A stretch of 64,000 bases of DNA from Myxococcota bacterium. GTDB taxonomy: Bacteria; Myxococcota_A; UBA9160; UBA6930. The stretch spans positions 34,568 through 98,567 of the forward strand of contig JANQFK010000043.1 of NCBI GenBank assembly GCA_028277885.1, read 5' to 3'. The notes below the pieces were generated by a model, which was not told the origin of the DNA, made no database searches, and saw nothing but the letters and a program-made list of their open reading frames with translations. Below, piece after piece: positions 7,838 to 15,354 of this stretch. The stretch's first letter is position 1; every line of letters starts with the position of its first letter. Position numbers and translations under genes: made by a program.

Positions 7838-8658
7838 GGCGCGCGCTGCACCGCGCCGGCGTCGCGGTCCGGCGCAGCGTCGCCGTCGCGCGGCGCGACC
7901 TCGCGCTGCGCCGCACCTACCGCGCCTCCCTGCTGCTCGGGCTGGGCTCGGGCGTGCTCGGGCTGCTCTCCTACCACTTCATCGGGCGCCTGGTGGAGCC
8001 CGGGGCCGCGGTCGGGAGCCAGGGCTACTTCGGCTTCGTCTGCGTCGGGCTGATGGTCCAGGGCGTGGTGGCCGCCAGCCTGGGCGGGCTGGGCAGCGGC
8101 CTCGCCCGGGAGGCCAACGAGGGCACCCTCGAGCCCGCGCTCCTGGCCGGGGCGGGCCCGGGCTCCCTGATCGTCGGGGCCGCCGTCACACCCGCCCTGC
8201 TGGCCCTGCTCCAGGCCGGCCTCTACGCCGCGGCGGGGGTCGGCCTGCTGGGCCTCGACCTCGGCGCCGCGCGCCCGGCCCCCGCCCTGCTCGCCCTCGC
8301 CCTCACCGTCCTGGCCTGCGCGCCGGTGGGCCTGCTGGCCGCCGCGGCCTGGCTCTGGCTGCGCCGGCCCGGCGCCGTCACCACGCTGGCGGTGTTCGGC
8401 TTCGGCTTCCTGGGCGGCGTCTACTTCCCCGTCGGCCTGCTGCCCGAGCCGTGGTCGCAGCTCGCCGCGTGGGTGCCCGTCGAGCCGGGGCTGTCGGCGA
8501 TCCGCGCCGCGCTGCTCGAGGGCGCGGGCTTCCGGGAGATCGGCCCCGCCCTCGCGCGCCTCGTCGTGCTGGCCGCCGTCGCGCTGCCGATCTCGGCGGG
8601 CGTGCTGCGCGCGGCGGTGGAGAGCGCCCGGCGTCGCGGCAGCCTGTGCCACGTCTAG
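7834..8658 (+). CDS. ABC-2 type exporter permease
   Basis: 274 residues starting at the GTG of a GTGA overlap with the ATPase stop. An N-terminal basic stretch (RRALHRAGVAVRRSVAVARRDLALRR) precedes about six hydrophobic segments, including LLLGLGSGVLGLLSYHFI, FVCVGLMVQGVVAASLGG, ALLALALTVLACAPVGLLAAAAW and VFGFGFLGGVYFPVGLLP. The LGGVYFP motif and EPGLSAIRAALLEG region are typical of ABC-2 permeases. It should form the membrane half of an exporter with the preceding ATPase. The substrate is unknown. Confidence 0.85.
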   Translation: MRRALHRAGVAVRRSVAVARRDLALRRTYRASLLLGLGSGVLGLLSYHFIGRLVEPGAAVGSQGYFGFVCVGLMVQGVVAASLGGLGSGLAREANEGTLEPALLAGAGPGSLIVGAAVTPALLALLQAGLYAAAGVGLLGLDLGAARPAPALLALALTVLACAPVGLLAAAAWLWLRRPGAVTTLAVFGFGFLGGVYFPVGLLPEPWSQLAAWVPVEPGLSAIRAALLEGAGFREIGPALARLVVLAAVALPISAGVLRAAVESARRRGSLCHV

Positions 8659-8660
8659 GC

Positions 8661-9110
8661 TCAGGCCCCGGGCGGCACCAGGCGACGCAGGCAGCGCGCC
8701 GCGGTGGCGAGGGCGAGTCCGCGCCAGCGGTCCTGGGCGCGGTCGAGGCGGTGCCAGCGTCCGCCGCCGTCGGCCTCGGCGTCGCGCCGGAAGCCCGTCG
8801 CCACGGCGAGGATGCGCTCGGGCTCGTGCCAGCCGTCGGCGCGGGGCCGCGCATCACCGCGCACCAGCCAGCGTCCGGCGCGGCGGCGCACCAGGCGATG
8901 CAGCACCACGCGGTCCTCCAACGCGACCAGCGCGACGTCGCCGCGGCGCGGGGTGCGGGGGGCCAGCTGGACGCGATCCCCGCTGCGCAGCAGGGGCCGC
9001 ATGGAGACGCCGCGGGCCACCAGCTCGAGGCCCCCGGCCTCGAGGGCGCGGGTGAGGAGCGCCACCTCCTCGGGCGCACGCAGCCCGCTGGCGAGGTCTC
9101 CCCCGGGCAT
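8661..9110 (-). CDS. S24/S26-family (Sec11-like) signal-peptidase-type protein
   Basis: 149 residues. Start ATG at 9110, 8 bases after the HprK-like stop. The serine motif is ARGVSMRPLLRSGD with Ser36 as the expected nucleophile; GDVALV and VVLHRLV follow, placing His71 where archaeal and ER Sec11 enzymes use His instead of the Lys general base of LepB. LVRGDARP matches the GDa box. No clear N-terminal membrane anchor is visible. In this operon it is the last gene and the likely leader peptidase for the peptide encoded upstream, which is inference. Related peptidases occur with PqqD/HprK-related genes in other EPS-linked loci. Confidence 0.85.
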   Translation of the reverse strand: MPGGDLASGLRAPEEVALLTRALEAGGLELVARGVSMRPLLRSGDRVQLAPRTPRRGDVALVALEDRVVLHRLVRRRAGRWLVRGDARPRADGWHEPERILAVATGFRRDAEADGGGRWHRLDRAQDRWRGLALATAARCLRRLVPPGA

Positions 9111-9118
9111 CGGACCGC

Positions 9119-10081
9119 TCAGGCGCCGGGCGGCCCGGGCGGCGGCGCCACCCGCGGCGGCCGGGCGCGGCGGGCCGCCCGGCCGGCGGCGTCGGGCAGG
9201 CGCGCGGAGCCGAACGCGTAGCGCACCAACCGCTCGTCCTTGGGGAAGCCGAGCCGGATCACCGGCGCGCGCTCCACCAGGCGGGCCGCGAACTCCAGCG
9301 CCGCGGCGGCGCCCGCGGGATCGTGGGCGGGAAGGAAGGCGTTGCCCAGCACGGCGGCGGCCGCGCTGGCGCCGGCCAGGGGCTCGGCCACGACGTCCTT
9401 CGCGTGGCGGATCACGTGGAGCGCCGCCACCCGGGCGGCGGCCGGCTCGGACAGCGGGGCGTCGCCGTGCCACGGCGTGCCGTGGGCCTGGAGGACGCCG
9501 TCGCGCAGGCGCAGCGCGATGCGGTCGTCGGAGAGGATGCGCGCGCCGGCCCCTTCCTGGAGCAGGCGCGCGATGGTGGTCTTGCCGGCGCCCGAGGGCC
9601 CCGTGAAGAGCAGCGCGGAGCCCTCGCGCTCCGCGCCGCAGGCGTGGAGCAGCAGGCCGCTCTCGCGCACGATCCGGTGCAGGAACACGACCTCGTCGAG
9701 GGGGTAGGCGAGGGGGTAGAAGCACTCCCGGGCGTAGAGCGAGTCCGGCGCCACCACCACCTCGCCCTCGCGGAAGTCCTTGTCGAAGCGCGCCACGCGC
9801 TGCAGGCGACCGCGGATGCGCAGCGCGATCACGACGTCGCCGTCGTCCCCGTCCTCCCGCGCGACGTCGAAGATGCCGCCGCCGGAGTCGTAGCGGAGGC
9901 TGCTCTCCCGCGGCGCGCGGACCTCGCCCACCCGCACGCCGATGCGCAGGTCCGCGTCCTCGGCCGGGGTGACGAAGCGGAGCAGCGGACCCTCGGGCCA
10001 GCGCCAGGGCAGGCTCGGCGGGGCCTCGATGGCCATGCGGATGCCGGCGACGGTGATGCCTCGCAGCCTGGAACGTGCCAT
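9119..10081 (-). CDS. HprK-related (HPr kinase-like) P-loop kinase
   Basis: 320 residues. Residues 140-230 contain LLLHACGAE, Walker A GPSGAGKTT (161-169), ILSDDRIALR and GTPWHG, the order found in HPr kinase/phosphorylase C-terminal domains and in the HprK-related kinase A group. The N-terminal 130 residues are specific to the related group. It may phosphorylate a peptide or protein Ser/Thr; a role in modifying the neighbouring peptide is suggested by HprK-like kinases of lasso peptide clusters. The ATG at 10081 follows the peptide gene by 8 bases. No HPr or PTS gene is nearby, so a role in carbon regulation is unlikely. Confidence 0.85.
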   Translation of the reverse strand: MARSRLRGITVAGIRMAIEAPPSLPWRWPEGPLLRFVTPAEDADLRIGVRVGEVRAPRESSLRYDSGGGIFDVAREDGDDGDVVIALRIRGRLQRVARFDKDFREGEVVVAPDSLYARECFYPLAYPLDEVVFLHRIVRESGLLLHACGAEREGSALLFTGPSGAGKTTIARLLQEGAGARILSDDRIALRLRDGVLQAHGTPWHGDAPLSEPAAARVAALHVIRHAKDVVAEPLAGASAAAAVLGNAFLPAHDPAGAAAALEFAARLVERAPVIRLGFPKDERLVRYAFGSARLPDAAGRAARRARPPRVAPPPGPPGA

Positions 10082-10089
10082 GGCGAGCC

Positions 10090-10266
10090 CTAGGAGCCGA
10101 TGTTCATGCACATCACCGTCGGCGTGCTCGACTGCTGGCACGATCCGACGGAGCCGCCGAAGCCACCGGCCCCGACGTCCATCTTGCAGTTGTCCGGGAA
10201 GCTCGCCATCACGTCGAGCTCGACCAGGCGGATCTTCGGCGGCTCGTAGGGCTTCCGCTCGCTCAT
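10090..10266 (-). CDS. Candidate RiPP precursor peptide
   Basis: 58 residues, absent from the ORF track as a separate entry. The start codon ATG overlaps the radical SAM stop (ATGA). The N-terminal half, with KPYEPPKIRLVELD, carries the Tyr-x-x-Pro pattern (Y7, P10) that PqqD-like recognition elements bind in lasso-type leaders. The C-terminal half is Gly/Ser-rich with three Cys (C27, C43, C53) in VGAGGFGGSVGSCQQSS and TPTVMCMNIGS, a composition expected of a modified core rather than a folded enzyme. It lies between a PqqD/radical SAM pair and a kinase/peptidase pair. The product and modification are unknown; a thioether or other radical-made cross-link to Cys is one option. Confidence 0.75.
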   Translation of the reverse strand: MSERKPYEPPKIRLVELDVMASFPDNCKMDVGAGGFGGSVGSCQQSSTPTVMCMNIGS

Positions 10267-11498
10267 TTCGCTCCCCCGAGTCCTGCGATCTGGAGCAGCC
10301 CACCGGGGCCGGAGGCGGAGCCGGACCCGCAGCCCCCGCCGCCGCATCCGCCGCTCGCGCAGCCGCCGGCCGAAGCGCCCGGAGCCCCGGCGTCGGCGGC
10401 GGCCTCGCGGGCGGCGCCCGGGTAGCTGCGCGCGCGCACCTGCGAGAGACCGCAGGCGAACTCGACGTGGGACTGGTTGGTCCCGGTCTCCCAGAGCGCC
10501 ATGCCCGGACAGTTGTTGCAGGTGACCCGGTGCTCGCAGCCGCCGCACTTCGAGGCCTCCTCCCGCTTGATCGAGAGGATCTCCGGGAAGTCGTCGCGGT
10601 AGATGCGCTCCAGGGGCTTCTCGCGCAGGCTGTGCCGGAAGTTCTTCACCATCAGGCAGACCTGCACGTTCCCGTAGGGATCCACGTGCAGCGAGTTCTT
10701 GCCGGCACCGCAGGAGAAGAGCGCGTCGTCCTTCGGGACGGGGAGCTTCTCCTCGGTCAGGTACTTCCGCCAGGCCCGGTCCTTCTCCACGTCGGCGGCC
10801 TCGAGGGCCACGATCTCCTCGGCCGAGAGGCGCAGGGCGTGGGGATGGGTCTTCCCCTCCATGGTGGCGAGGATCAGCGGGTCGTAGCGGAAGTCGACGC
10901 CGAGGTCCTTGGCGAGCTGGGCGAGGCCCGGGATCTCGTGGGCGTTCTCGCGGGTGGCCGGGCACTTGAGGGCCAGCGGGTGGCCATCGGCGAGCACCCG
11001 CTGGATGCCCGCGAGGCAGCGGTCGTAGGAGCCCTTCACCGCCACCACCTGCTCGTAGACCTCGCGGGTGAGCCCGTAGAGCGAGATCTCGACCAGGTAG
11101 GGCGGCAGCTCCTCCCAGAGCGCCGCGATCTGGTCGTCGATCAGCGTGCCGTTCGTGAACACGGTCACCAGCAGGCCGAGCTCCTTGGCGTGGCGGTAGA
11201 GCTCGGGGAAGTCCTTGCGCAGCAGCGGGTCGCCGCCGGTCATCAGCAGGAAGAGCGTCCCCATGCGGGCCAGCTCGTCGAGCACGTCCTTGATCTCGCC
11301 CGTGGAGAGCTCCTGGGAGCGCTCGCCGGGCGGGCAGTAGCAGTGGGTGCAGTGCAGGTTGCAGCGGAAGGTCAGCTCGATGGAGGCCGAGACCGGGACG
11401 CGGTCCTCCACGATGCGCCGCTTGTAGTCCCGGGTGATGGCATTGCTCGGCACGGACTCGAGGTCGGGCCGGGTGGCGTGGGAGCGTGCGAAGTTCAC
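10263..11498 (-). CDS. Radical SAM/SPASM peptide-modifying enzyme
   Basis: 411 residues. Starts at a GTG overlapping the PqqD stop (GTGA). The radical SAM cluster motif CNLHCTHC gives C46, C50 and C53; the SAM-binding GGDPLLR follows. A SPASM domain for extra Fe-S clusters has Cys at 263, 281, 318, 321, 327, 330 and 349 (FSCGAGKNS, CLMVKN, CGGCEHRVTCNNC). Residues 361-411 form an unusual Ala/Gly tail with evenly spaced GGC, GGC, GGGGC (C380, C385, C390). SPASM enzymes commonly modify ribosomal peptides, and the next gene encodes a suitable peptide. The chemistry cannot be read from sequence. Confidence 0.92.
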   Translation of the reverse strand: MNFARSHATRPDLESVPSNAITRDYKRRIVEDRVPVSASIELTFRCNLHCTHCYCPPGERSQELSTGEIKDVLDELARMGTLFLLMTGGDPLLRKDFPELYRHAKELGLLVTVFTNGTLIDDQIAALWEELPPYLVEISLYGLTREVYEQVVAVKGSYDRCLAGIQRVLADGHPLALKCPATRENAHEIPGLAQLAKDLGVDFRYDPLILATMEGKTHPHALRLSAEEIVALEAADVEKDRAWRKYLTEEKLPVPKDDALFSCGAGKNSLHVDPYGNVQVCLMVKNFRHSLREKPLERIYRDDFPEILSIKREEASKCGGCEHRVTCNNCPGMALWETGTNQSHVEFACGLSQVRARSYPGAAREAAADAGAPGASAGGCASGGCGGGGCGSGSASGPGGLLQIAGLGGAK

Positions 11499-11785
11499 GG
11501 CTCCACCTCCGCGGCGCAGCCCGCCTCGGCGAGGCGCCGGGTGAAGTCGAGCAGGTCCTCGCCGGCCCGGGGAGCGTCCACCTCGAAGGCCTCGGTCAGC
11601 TCCGTCGCGATCGCGGCGAGGGGCCGGGCGCCGTCCAGGCGCTCCCACACGAAGGTGCCGACCTCGTTCAGGGTGAAGAGCCCCATCTCCTGGGCCCGCT
11701 TGGTCACCGGCACCAGGATCGTCTCCCCCGCGATGCGGCGGGCCACGATGCCGGGCACGCGGCGCAGCGTCGCGTCGAGGTTCAC
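11495..11785 (-). CDS. PqqD-family peptide chaperone (RRE)
   Basis: 96 residues from the GTG that overlaps the preceding stop. It shows the PqqD pattern: PGIVARRIAGETILVPV, LFTLNEVGTFVWERLDG and a helical end ATELTEAFEV. PqqD folds act as RiPP recognition elements that present the leader peptide to a modifying enzyme. Overlap with the radical SAM gene on one side and the nucleotidyltransferase on the other suggests stoichiometric expression. It resembles the PqqD members found with HprK-related kinases. Binding to the YxxP-containing peptide downstream is inferred. Confidence 0.88.
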   Translation of the reverse strand: MNLDATLRRVPGIVARRIAGETILVPVTKRAQEMGLFTLNEVGTFVWERLDGARPLAAIATELTEAFEVDAPRAGEDLLDFTRRLAEAGCAAEVEP

Positions 11786-12975
11786 GACGGCCCCTCCGTG
11801 CGCCGGGTGGCCGGGCGGCGCGACGCGAGCGCCCGGGCCGGGTGGCGCAGCCGTCGGGTGAGGTCCGCGGACTCGCCGCGCTTCTCGTACCAGGCGCGGC
11901 CCGGCGCCACCGCCCAGGCGGCGGTGCGGGCGACGTCCCACCAGGACTCGCCCAGCAGCAGCTTGGCGACGCGTCCCGAGCGCGGGTCCGGCTCGCGATC
12001 GGCGCGGGGTGTGCCCGAGCCGGCCAGGCTGCGCTTGAGCAGCTGGCGCCGCACCGGCCCCGGGGCGAGCTCGGCGAGCACCTCCTTGGGGATCGGCGTG
12101 CGCAGCAGCTCGCGGGTGGCGGCGAGCCCGGCGTAGAGCGGGCGCCGGCAGCGGTAGGCCTCGGCCTGGCTCAGCAGGTCCGCCCAGTCGAGCAGTCCGC
12201 TCTCCACCAGGCGGTGCAGGTCCAGCAGCCAGATCCAGCGCGAGAAGGCGTGGCGCGCCGCGTGCACGGCCACGAACAGCAGGTGCCCGACCCGGCTCGG
12301 CGCGAGCCCCACTCCGCCCTTCCCGGACTCGCACAGCCCGGCCAGGAACTGCTCGCCCGACACGGCGAAGCCCCGCATCAGGCTCTCGCTGCCCGCCCAG
12401 GCCCAGTGCAGCTCGACGAACAGGTTCACGCCGGCGATGCGGCGATGGAAGGCGATCTCGTGGCCCCCGGCGAGGCGCGCCGCGGCGCGGGTCTGCACCG
12501 GCGCGAAGCCGTGCTCGCGCAGCACCCGGCTGGCGCGGTCGCAGTCGTGGCGTCCGACGATCAGGTCGAGGTCGTCCATGGGCCGCACGCCGGCGTCGGG
12601 GTAGACGGCGCCCGGCCCCTCGGCGAGCGCCCAGCCCTTGAGCGGGGCGGCCGCGACGCCCGCGGCGTCGAGGTCCGTCAGCAGCGCCGCGCCGAGCTCG
12701 AGAGCGATCACGTTCTTGCGCAGGGTCGCGTAGTAGTCCCGGCGCAGCGCCTCGCGCAGGCCCTCGGGCAGCGGGTCGGCCACCCGCCCGTCCACGAGCC
12801 CGCGATGCAGCAGCGGCGCGACGCGGTGGCGCAGCGCCAGGGCGCGCACCGCCGCCGGATCGAGGGGCAGCTGGTCGTCGAAGCGGTCGCCGGGCCGCAC
12901 CGAGCCTGCGGCGACGCGCACCAGGTGCGCGAGCCAACGCCTCGCGGGCGACGCATTCGGCGGGATCACGAACAC
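11782..12975 (-). CDS. PF14907-type nucleotidyltransferase family protein
   Basis: 397 residues. The nucleotidyltransferase-fold signature is APLKGWAL, then YPDAGVRPMDDLDLIV with acidic residues D134, D135 and D137 as likely metal ligands. The rest is helical, with VHAARHAFSRWIWLLDLHRLV typical of this family. Members are frequent in EPS and RiPP loci but their reaction is not established; nucleotidylation of a peptide, protein or sugar is possible. The GTG at 12975 has GGAGGTG upstream. It is the first gene of the tight six-gene module and lies 85 bases after the last glycosyltransferase. Confidence 0.85.
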   Translation of the reverse strand: MFVIPPNASPARRWLAHLVRVAAGSVRPGDRFDDQLPLDPAAVRALALRHRVAPLLHRGLVDGRVADPLPEGLREALRRDYYATLRKNVIALELGAALLTDLDAAGVAAAPLKGWALAEGPGAVYPDAGVRPMDDLDLIVGRHDCDRASRVLREHGFAPVQTRAAARLAGGHEIAFHRRIAGVNLFVELHWAWAGSESLMRGFAVSGEQFLAGLCESGKGGVGLAPSRVGHLLFVAVHAARHAFSRWIWLLDLHRLVESGLLDWADLLSQAEAYRCRRPLYAGLAATRELLRTPIPKEVLAELAPGPVRRQLLKRSLAGSGTPRADREPDPRSGRVAKLLLGESWWDVARTAAWAVAPGRAWYEKRGESADLTRRLRHPARALASRRPATRRTEGPS

Positions 12976-13060
12976 CGGGCACCTCCGAGCTTCCGTGCAG
13001 CCGACGCGCGGGGAAACCCCGAGCGTCCGTCGGGCTCATCGGCGCCTCGAGGGCCCGGCT

Positions 13061-14440
13061 TTAGCGCGATTTCCGGGGGGATTCCGGGCGCTTGGGGTCG
13101 GGCCTGCGCGCTCCTTGGGGCGCAGGCGGCGCGCAGCGCCCGGCGGCCGCCCAGGAGGCCGACCCCGGAGGGGTCGGCTTCCGGCGCAAAGCGAGCCCGA
13201 AGGGCTCGCTCAGCTGGCTGCGATTCCGCTTCGCGGAATCTCTCGCGTCGTCCGCCGACCCTCTCGGGTCAGCCTCCTGGGCGGCGCCGGGCAGGGACGC
13301 CGCGAGCCGGGGCGCCTCGGCGATGGGGAGCTCCCGGTACGCCCGGCTCACCCGCTCGAAGACCGCGCGCTCGTCGAAGCTGGCCCGGGCGTGGCGCCGG
13401 GCCGCTCGGCCCAGGCGCCGCAGCCGGGCGGGATCCCCGAGCACCGACTCCAGGGCCGCGCGCAGGTCCCGCGGGCTTCCCACCGGGACCAGCAGGCCCG
13501 TCTCGCGGTGGCGCACCACCTCGCGGCAGCCGCGGATCGAGGTCGCCACCGCGGGCCGCCCCATGGCGGCGGCCTCGATCAGGCTGCGCGGGAAGCCCTC
13601 GCGGTGGGACGGCAGCACCAGGGCGTCGAGGGCGGCGTAGAGGGGCGGCATGTCGCGCTGCAGCCCGAGCCAGCGCACGCGCCCCGGGCGCTCGAGCGCG
13701 GCGGGCGGGATCGCGTCGCTCTTGGCCGCCGCCTCGTCGGGTCCGATCAGGAACAGGCGCCAGCCCCGCCGCTCGCCCACGGCGGCGTGGAGCTCGAGCA
13801 CGCCCTTCTCGCGCACGAGGCGCCCCACGAAGCCCACGGCCCGCTCGCCGGGAGCGAGGCCGAGGCGGCGGCGCAGCGCGGCGCGGTCCTCGCCACCGAA
13901 GCGCTCGGGGGCGAAGCGTGCCAGGTCGACGCCGTTGCCCAGCGCGCGCAGCCGCTCGTCGGGCACGATGCGGCCCCGGCGCGCGGTGCGCACGTCCTCG
14001 GCGCTCTGGCACAGCACCAGGTCGGCGAGGCGCGAGGAGGCGGCCTCGAGGCTGCGCCAGACGCGCCGCGCCAGGGGCCGCTGGCCGTCGTGGGAGTAGA
14101 GGCCGTGCAGGGTCGAGACCACGCGGGGCACCCCGGCCCAGCGCGCCGCCAGGCAGCCCAGCGCGTTCACCTTCGGGTTGTGGGTGTGCACGAGGTCGTA
14201 GTCGCGCCGGCGCAGCAGCGCCAGATAGCCGGCCAGGCTGCGCAGGTCGGCGACGGGATCCAGGCGGCGCGAGCTGGCGACGACGTGGGTCGGGAAGCCC
14301 TCCCGGCGCAGGTCCTCCACCAGCGGGCCCGGCCCGCAGCAGATCTCCACCTCGTGGCCCTGCTCGCGCAGTGCGAGCAGCTGGGAGCGGAGCAGGAAGG
14401 CACAGAAGTAGTCGGTGTTGGTGACGTGCAGGATGCGCAT
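13061..14440 (-). CDS. Glycosyltransferase family 4 with repeat-encoded C-terminus
   Basis: 459 residues; the ATG shares its A with the upstream TGA (TGATG). N-terminal Rossmann domain from MRILHVTNTDYF, acceptor side HTHNPK, then LGNGVDLARFAPERF, VGFVGRLVREKG and the EX7E-type HREGFPRSLIEAAAMG, all normal for GT4 enzymes. It should add a sugar during EPS repeat-unit assembly on the cytoplasmic face. The last 72 residues, from QEADPRGSADDARDS on, are translated from dispersed repeat copy 3 and the bases beyond it, so the enzyme has probably lost its native stop and gained a foreign tail. Confidence 0.9.
   Translation of the reverse strand: MRILHVTNTDYFCAFLLRSQLLALREQGHEVEICCGPGPLVEDLRREGFPTHVVASSRRLDPVADLRSLAGYLALLRRRDYDLVHTHNPKVNALGCLAARWAGVPRVVSTLHGLYSHDGQRPLARRVWRSLEAASSRLADLVLCQSAEDVRTARRGRIVPDERLRALGNGVDLARFAPERFGGEDRAALRRRLGLAPGERAVGFVGRLVREKGVLELHAAVGERRGWRLFLIGPDEAAAKSDAIPPAALERPGRVRWLGLQRDMPPLYAALDALVLPSHREGFPRSLIEAAAMGRPAVATSIRGCREVVRHRETGLLVPVGSPRDLRAALESVLGDPARLRRLGRAARRHARASFDERAVFERVSRAYRELPIAEAPRLAASLPGAAQEADPRGSADDARDSAKRNRSQLSEPFGLALRRKPTPPGSASWAAAGRCAPPAPQGARRPDPKRPESPRKSR
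13140..13282. repeat. Dispersed multi-hairpin repeat, copy 3 (inside the GT4 3' end)
   Basis: Full set of palindromes: gccgacccc-gga-ggggtcggc, gcgagccc-gaag-ggctcgc, gattccg-cttcg-cggaatc, and the partner of the gagggtcag hairpin, bounded on both sides by cctgggcggc-like sequence (gcccaggagg / cctcctgggc). It is read in frame as the end of the glycosyltransferase on the minus strand. Confidence 0.88.
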
Positions 14441-15354
14441 CAGCCCGCTCCCCCCGCCCCGGCCCGGGCGCGCCGCGCCGCGAGGGCGGGGCCGATGCCA
14501 CGCCACTGGTCGCGCAGCGCGGCGCGCAGGTGCGGGCGCCGCAGGGACTGGGCCGCCTTGCCGACCTCGAAGGCCACCAGCCCGGGCAGCTCCGCCAGGA
14601 GCTCGGTGGCGCTCGCGTTGCGCAGGCTCACCCAGAGCCGGTTGCGCACCAGGTGGTACTCGACGAAGGACGAAGCGGCGCGCGAGCCGCCGCGCCGGTG
14701 GCGCGCCTCGGCGCCGGGCACGTAGCGGGTGCGCCAGCCCGCCCGACGCAGCCGCCAGGCCAGGTCCACGTCCTCGTAGTACATGAACAGGCCCTCGGCG
14801 AAGGGGGACTCGCCGGGGCGCGAGACCTCCTCGAGGGCGCGTGCCCGGTAGAGCGCCGCCGCCCCGCAGGCGCCGAACACCTCCTGCTCGGTGTCGTAGC
14901 GCCAGGCCGGCTGGCCCTCGCCCCGGTCGACGAAGCGCGTGCGCGCCGGCGACCAGGCGATGCCCGCCGAGTCGAGGCGGCGCCCTCCCCCGGGCCGCAG
15001 CAGGCGGCCCGTCACGGCCCCCACCCGGGGAGCGCGCTCCAGGGCCGCGACCAGACGCTGGAGACAGCCCGGCGCGAGCTCCACGTCGGGGTTCAGCGCG
15101 AGGAAGAGCTCGCCCCGCGCCCGGGCGAAGTTGCGGTTGTGGGCCGCCGCGAACCCGAGGTTGTCCCCCAGCGCCAGCACCGAGACCTCGGGGTGGTGGC
15201 GACGCACCCACTCGACGCTGCCGTCGTCCGAGCCGTTGTCGGCCAGCAGCACCTCGCCCACCACGTCGCCCTGGGCCGAGACGGCCGCCAGGCAGGCGGG
15301 CAGGTCGCCCCGGCTGCGGTAGCCCACCAGGCTCACGCTGACGCGGCCCCTCAC
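14440..15354 (-). CDS. Glycosyltransferase family 2 (rhamnosyltransferase-like)
   Basis: 304 residues from a GTG in a GTGA overlap. GT-A features: VSLVGYRSRGDLPACLAAV, ADNGSDDGSVEWV, FAAAHNRNFA, LALNPDVEL (metal-binding region) and FMYYEDVDLAWRLRRAGW with the ED pair near the catalytic base. This pattern is that of WbbL-like GT2 enzymes that transfer rhamnose or a similar sugar. Soluble or membrane-associated, acting on the lipid-linked EPS unit. A second GTG two codons upstream is an alternative start. Confidence 0.9.
   Translation of the reverse strand: MRGRVSVSLVGYRSRGDLPACLAAVSAQGDVVGEVLLADNGSDDGSVEWVRRHHPEVSVLALGDNLGFAAAHNRNFARARGELFLALNPDVELAPGCLQRLVAALERAPRVGAVTGRLLRPGGGRRLDSAGIAWSPARTRFVDRGEGQPAWRYDTEQEVFGACGAAALYRARALEEVSRPGESPFAEGLFMYYEDVDLAWRLRRAGWRTRYVPGAEARHRRGGSRAASSFVEYHLVRNRLWVSLRNASATELLAELPGLVAFEVGKAAQSLRRPHLRAALRDQWRGIGPALAARRARAGAGGAG

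Noticed and set aside
8661-12975. Lasso peptide biosynthetic cluster
   Set aside because: PqqD-like element, YxxP leader and HprK-like kinase fit, but there is no asparagine-synthetase-like cyclase or transglutaminase-like protease.
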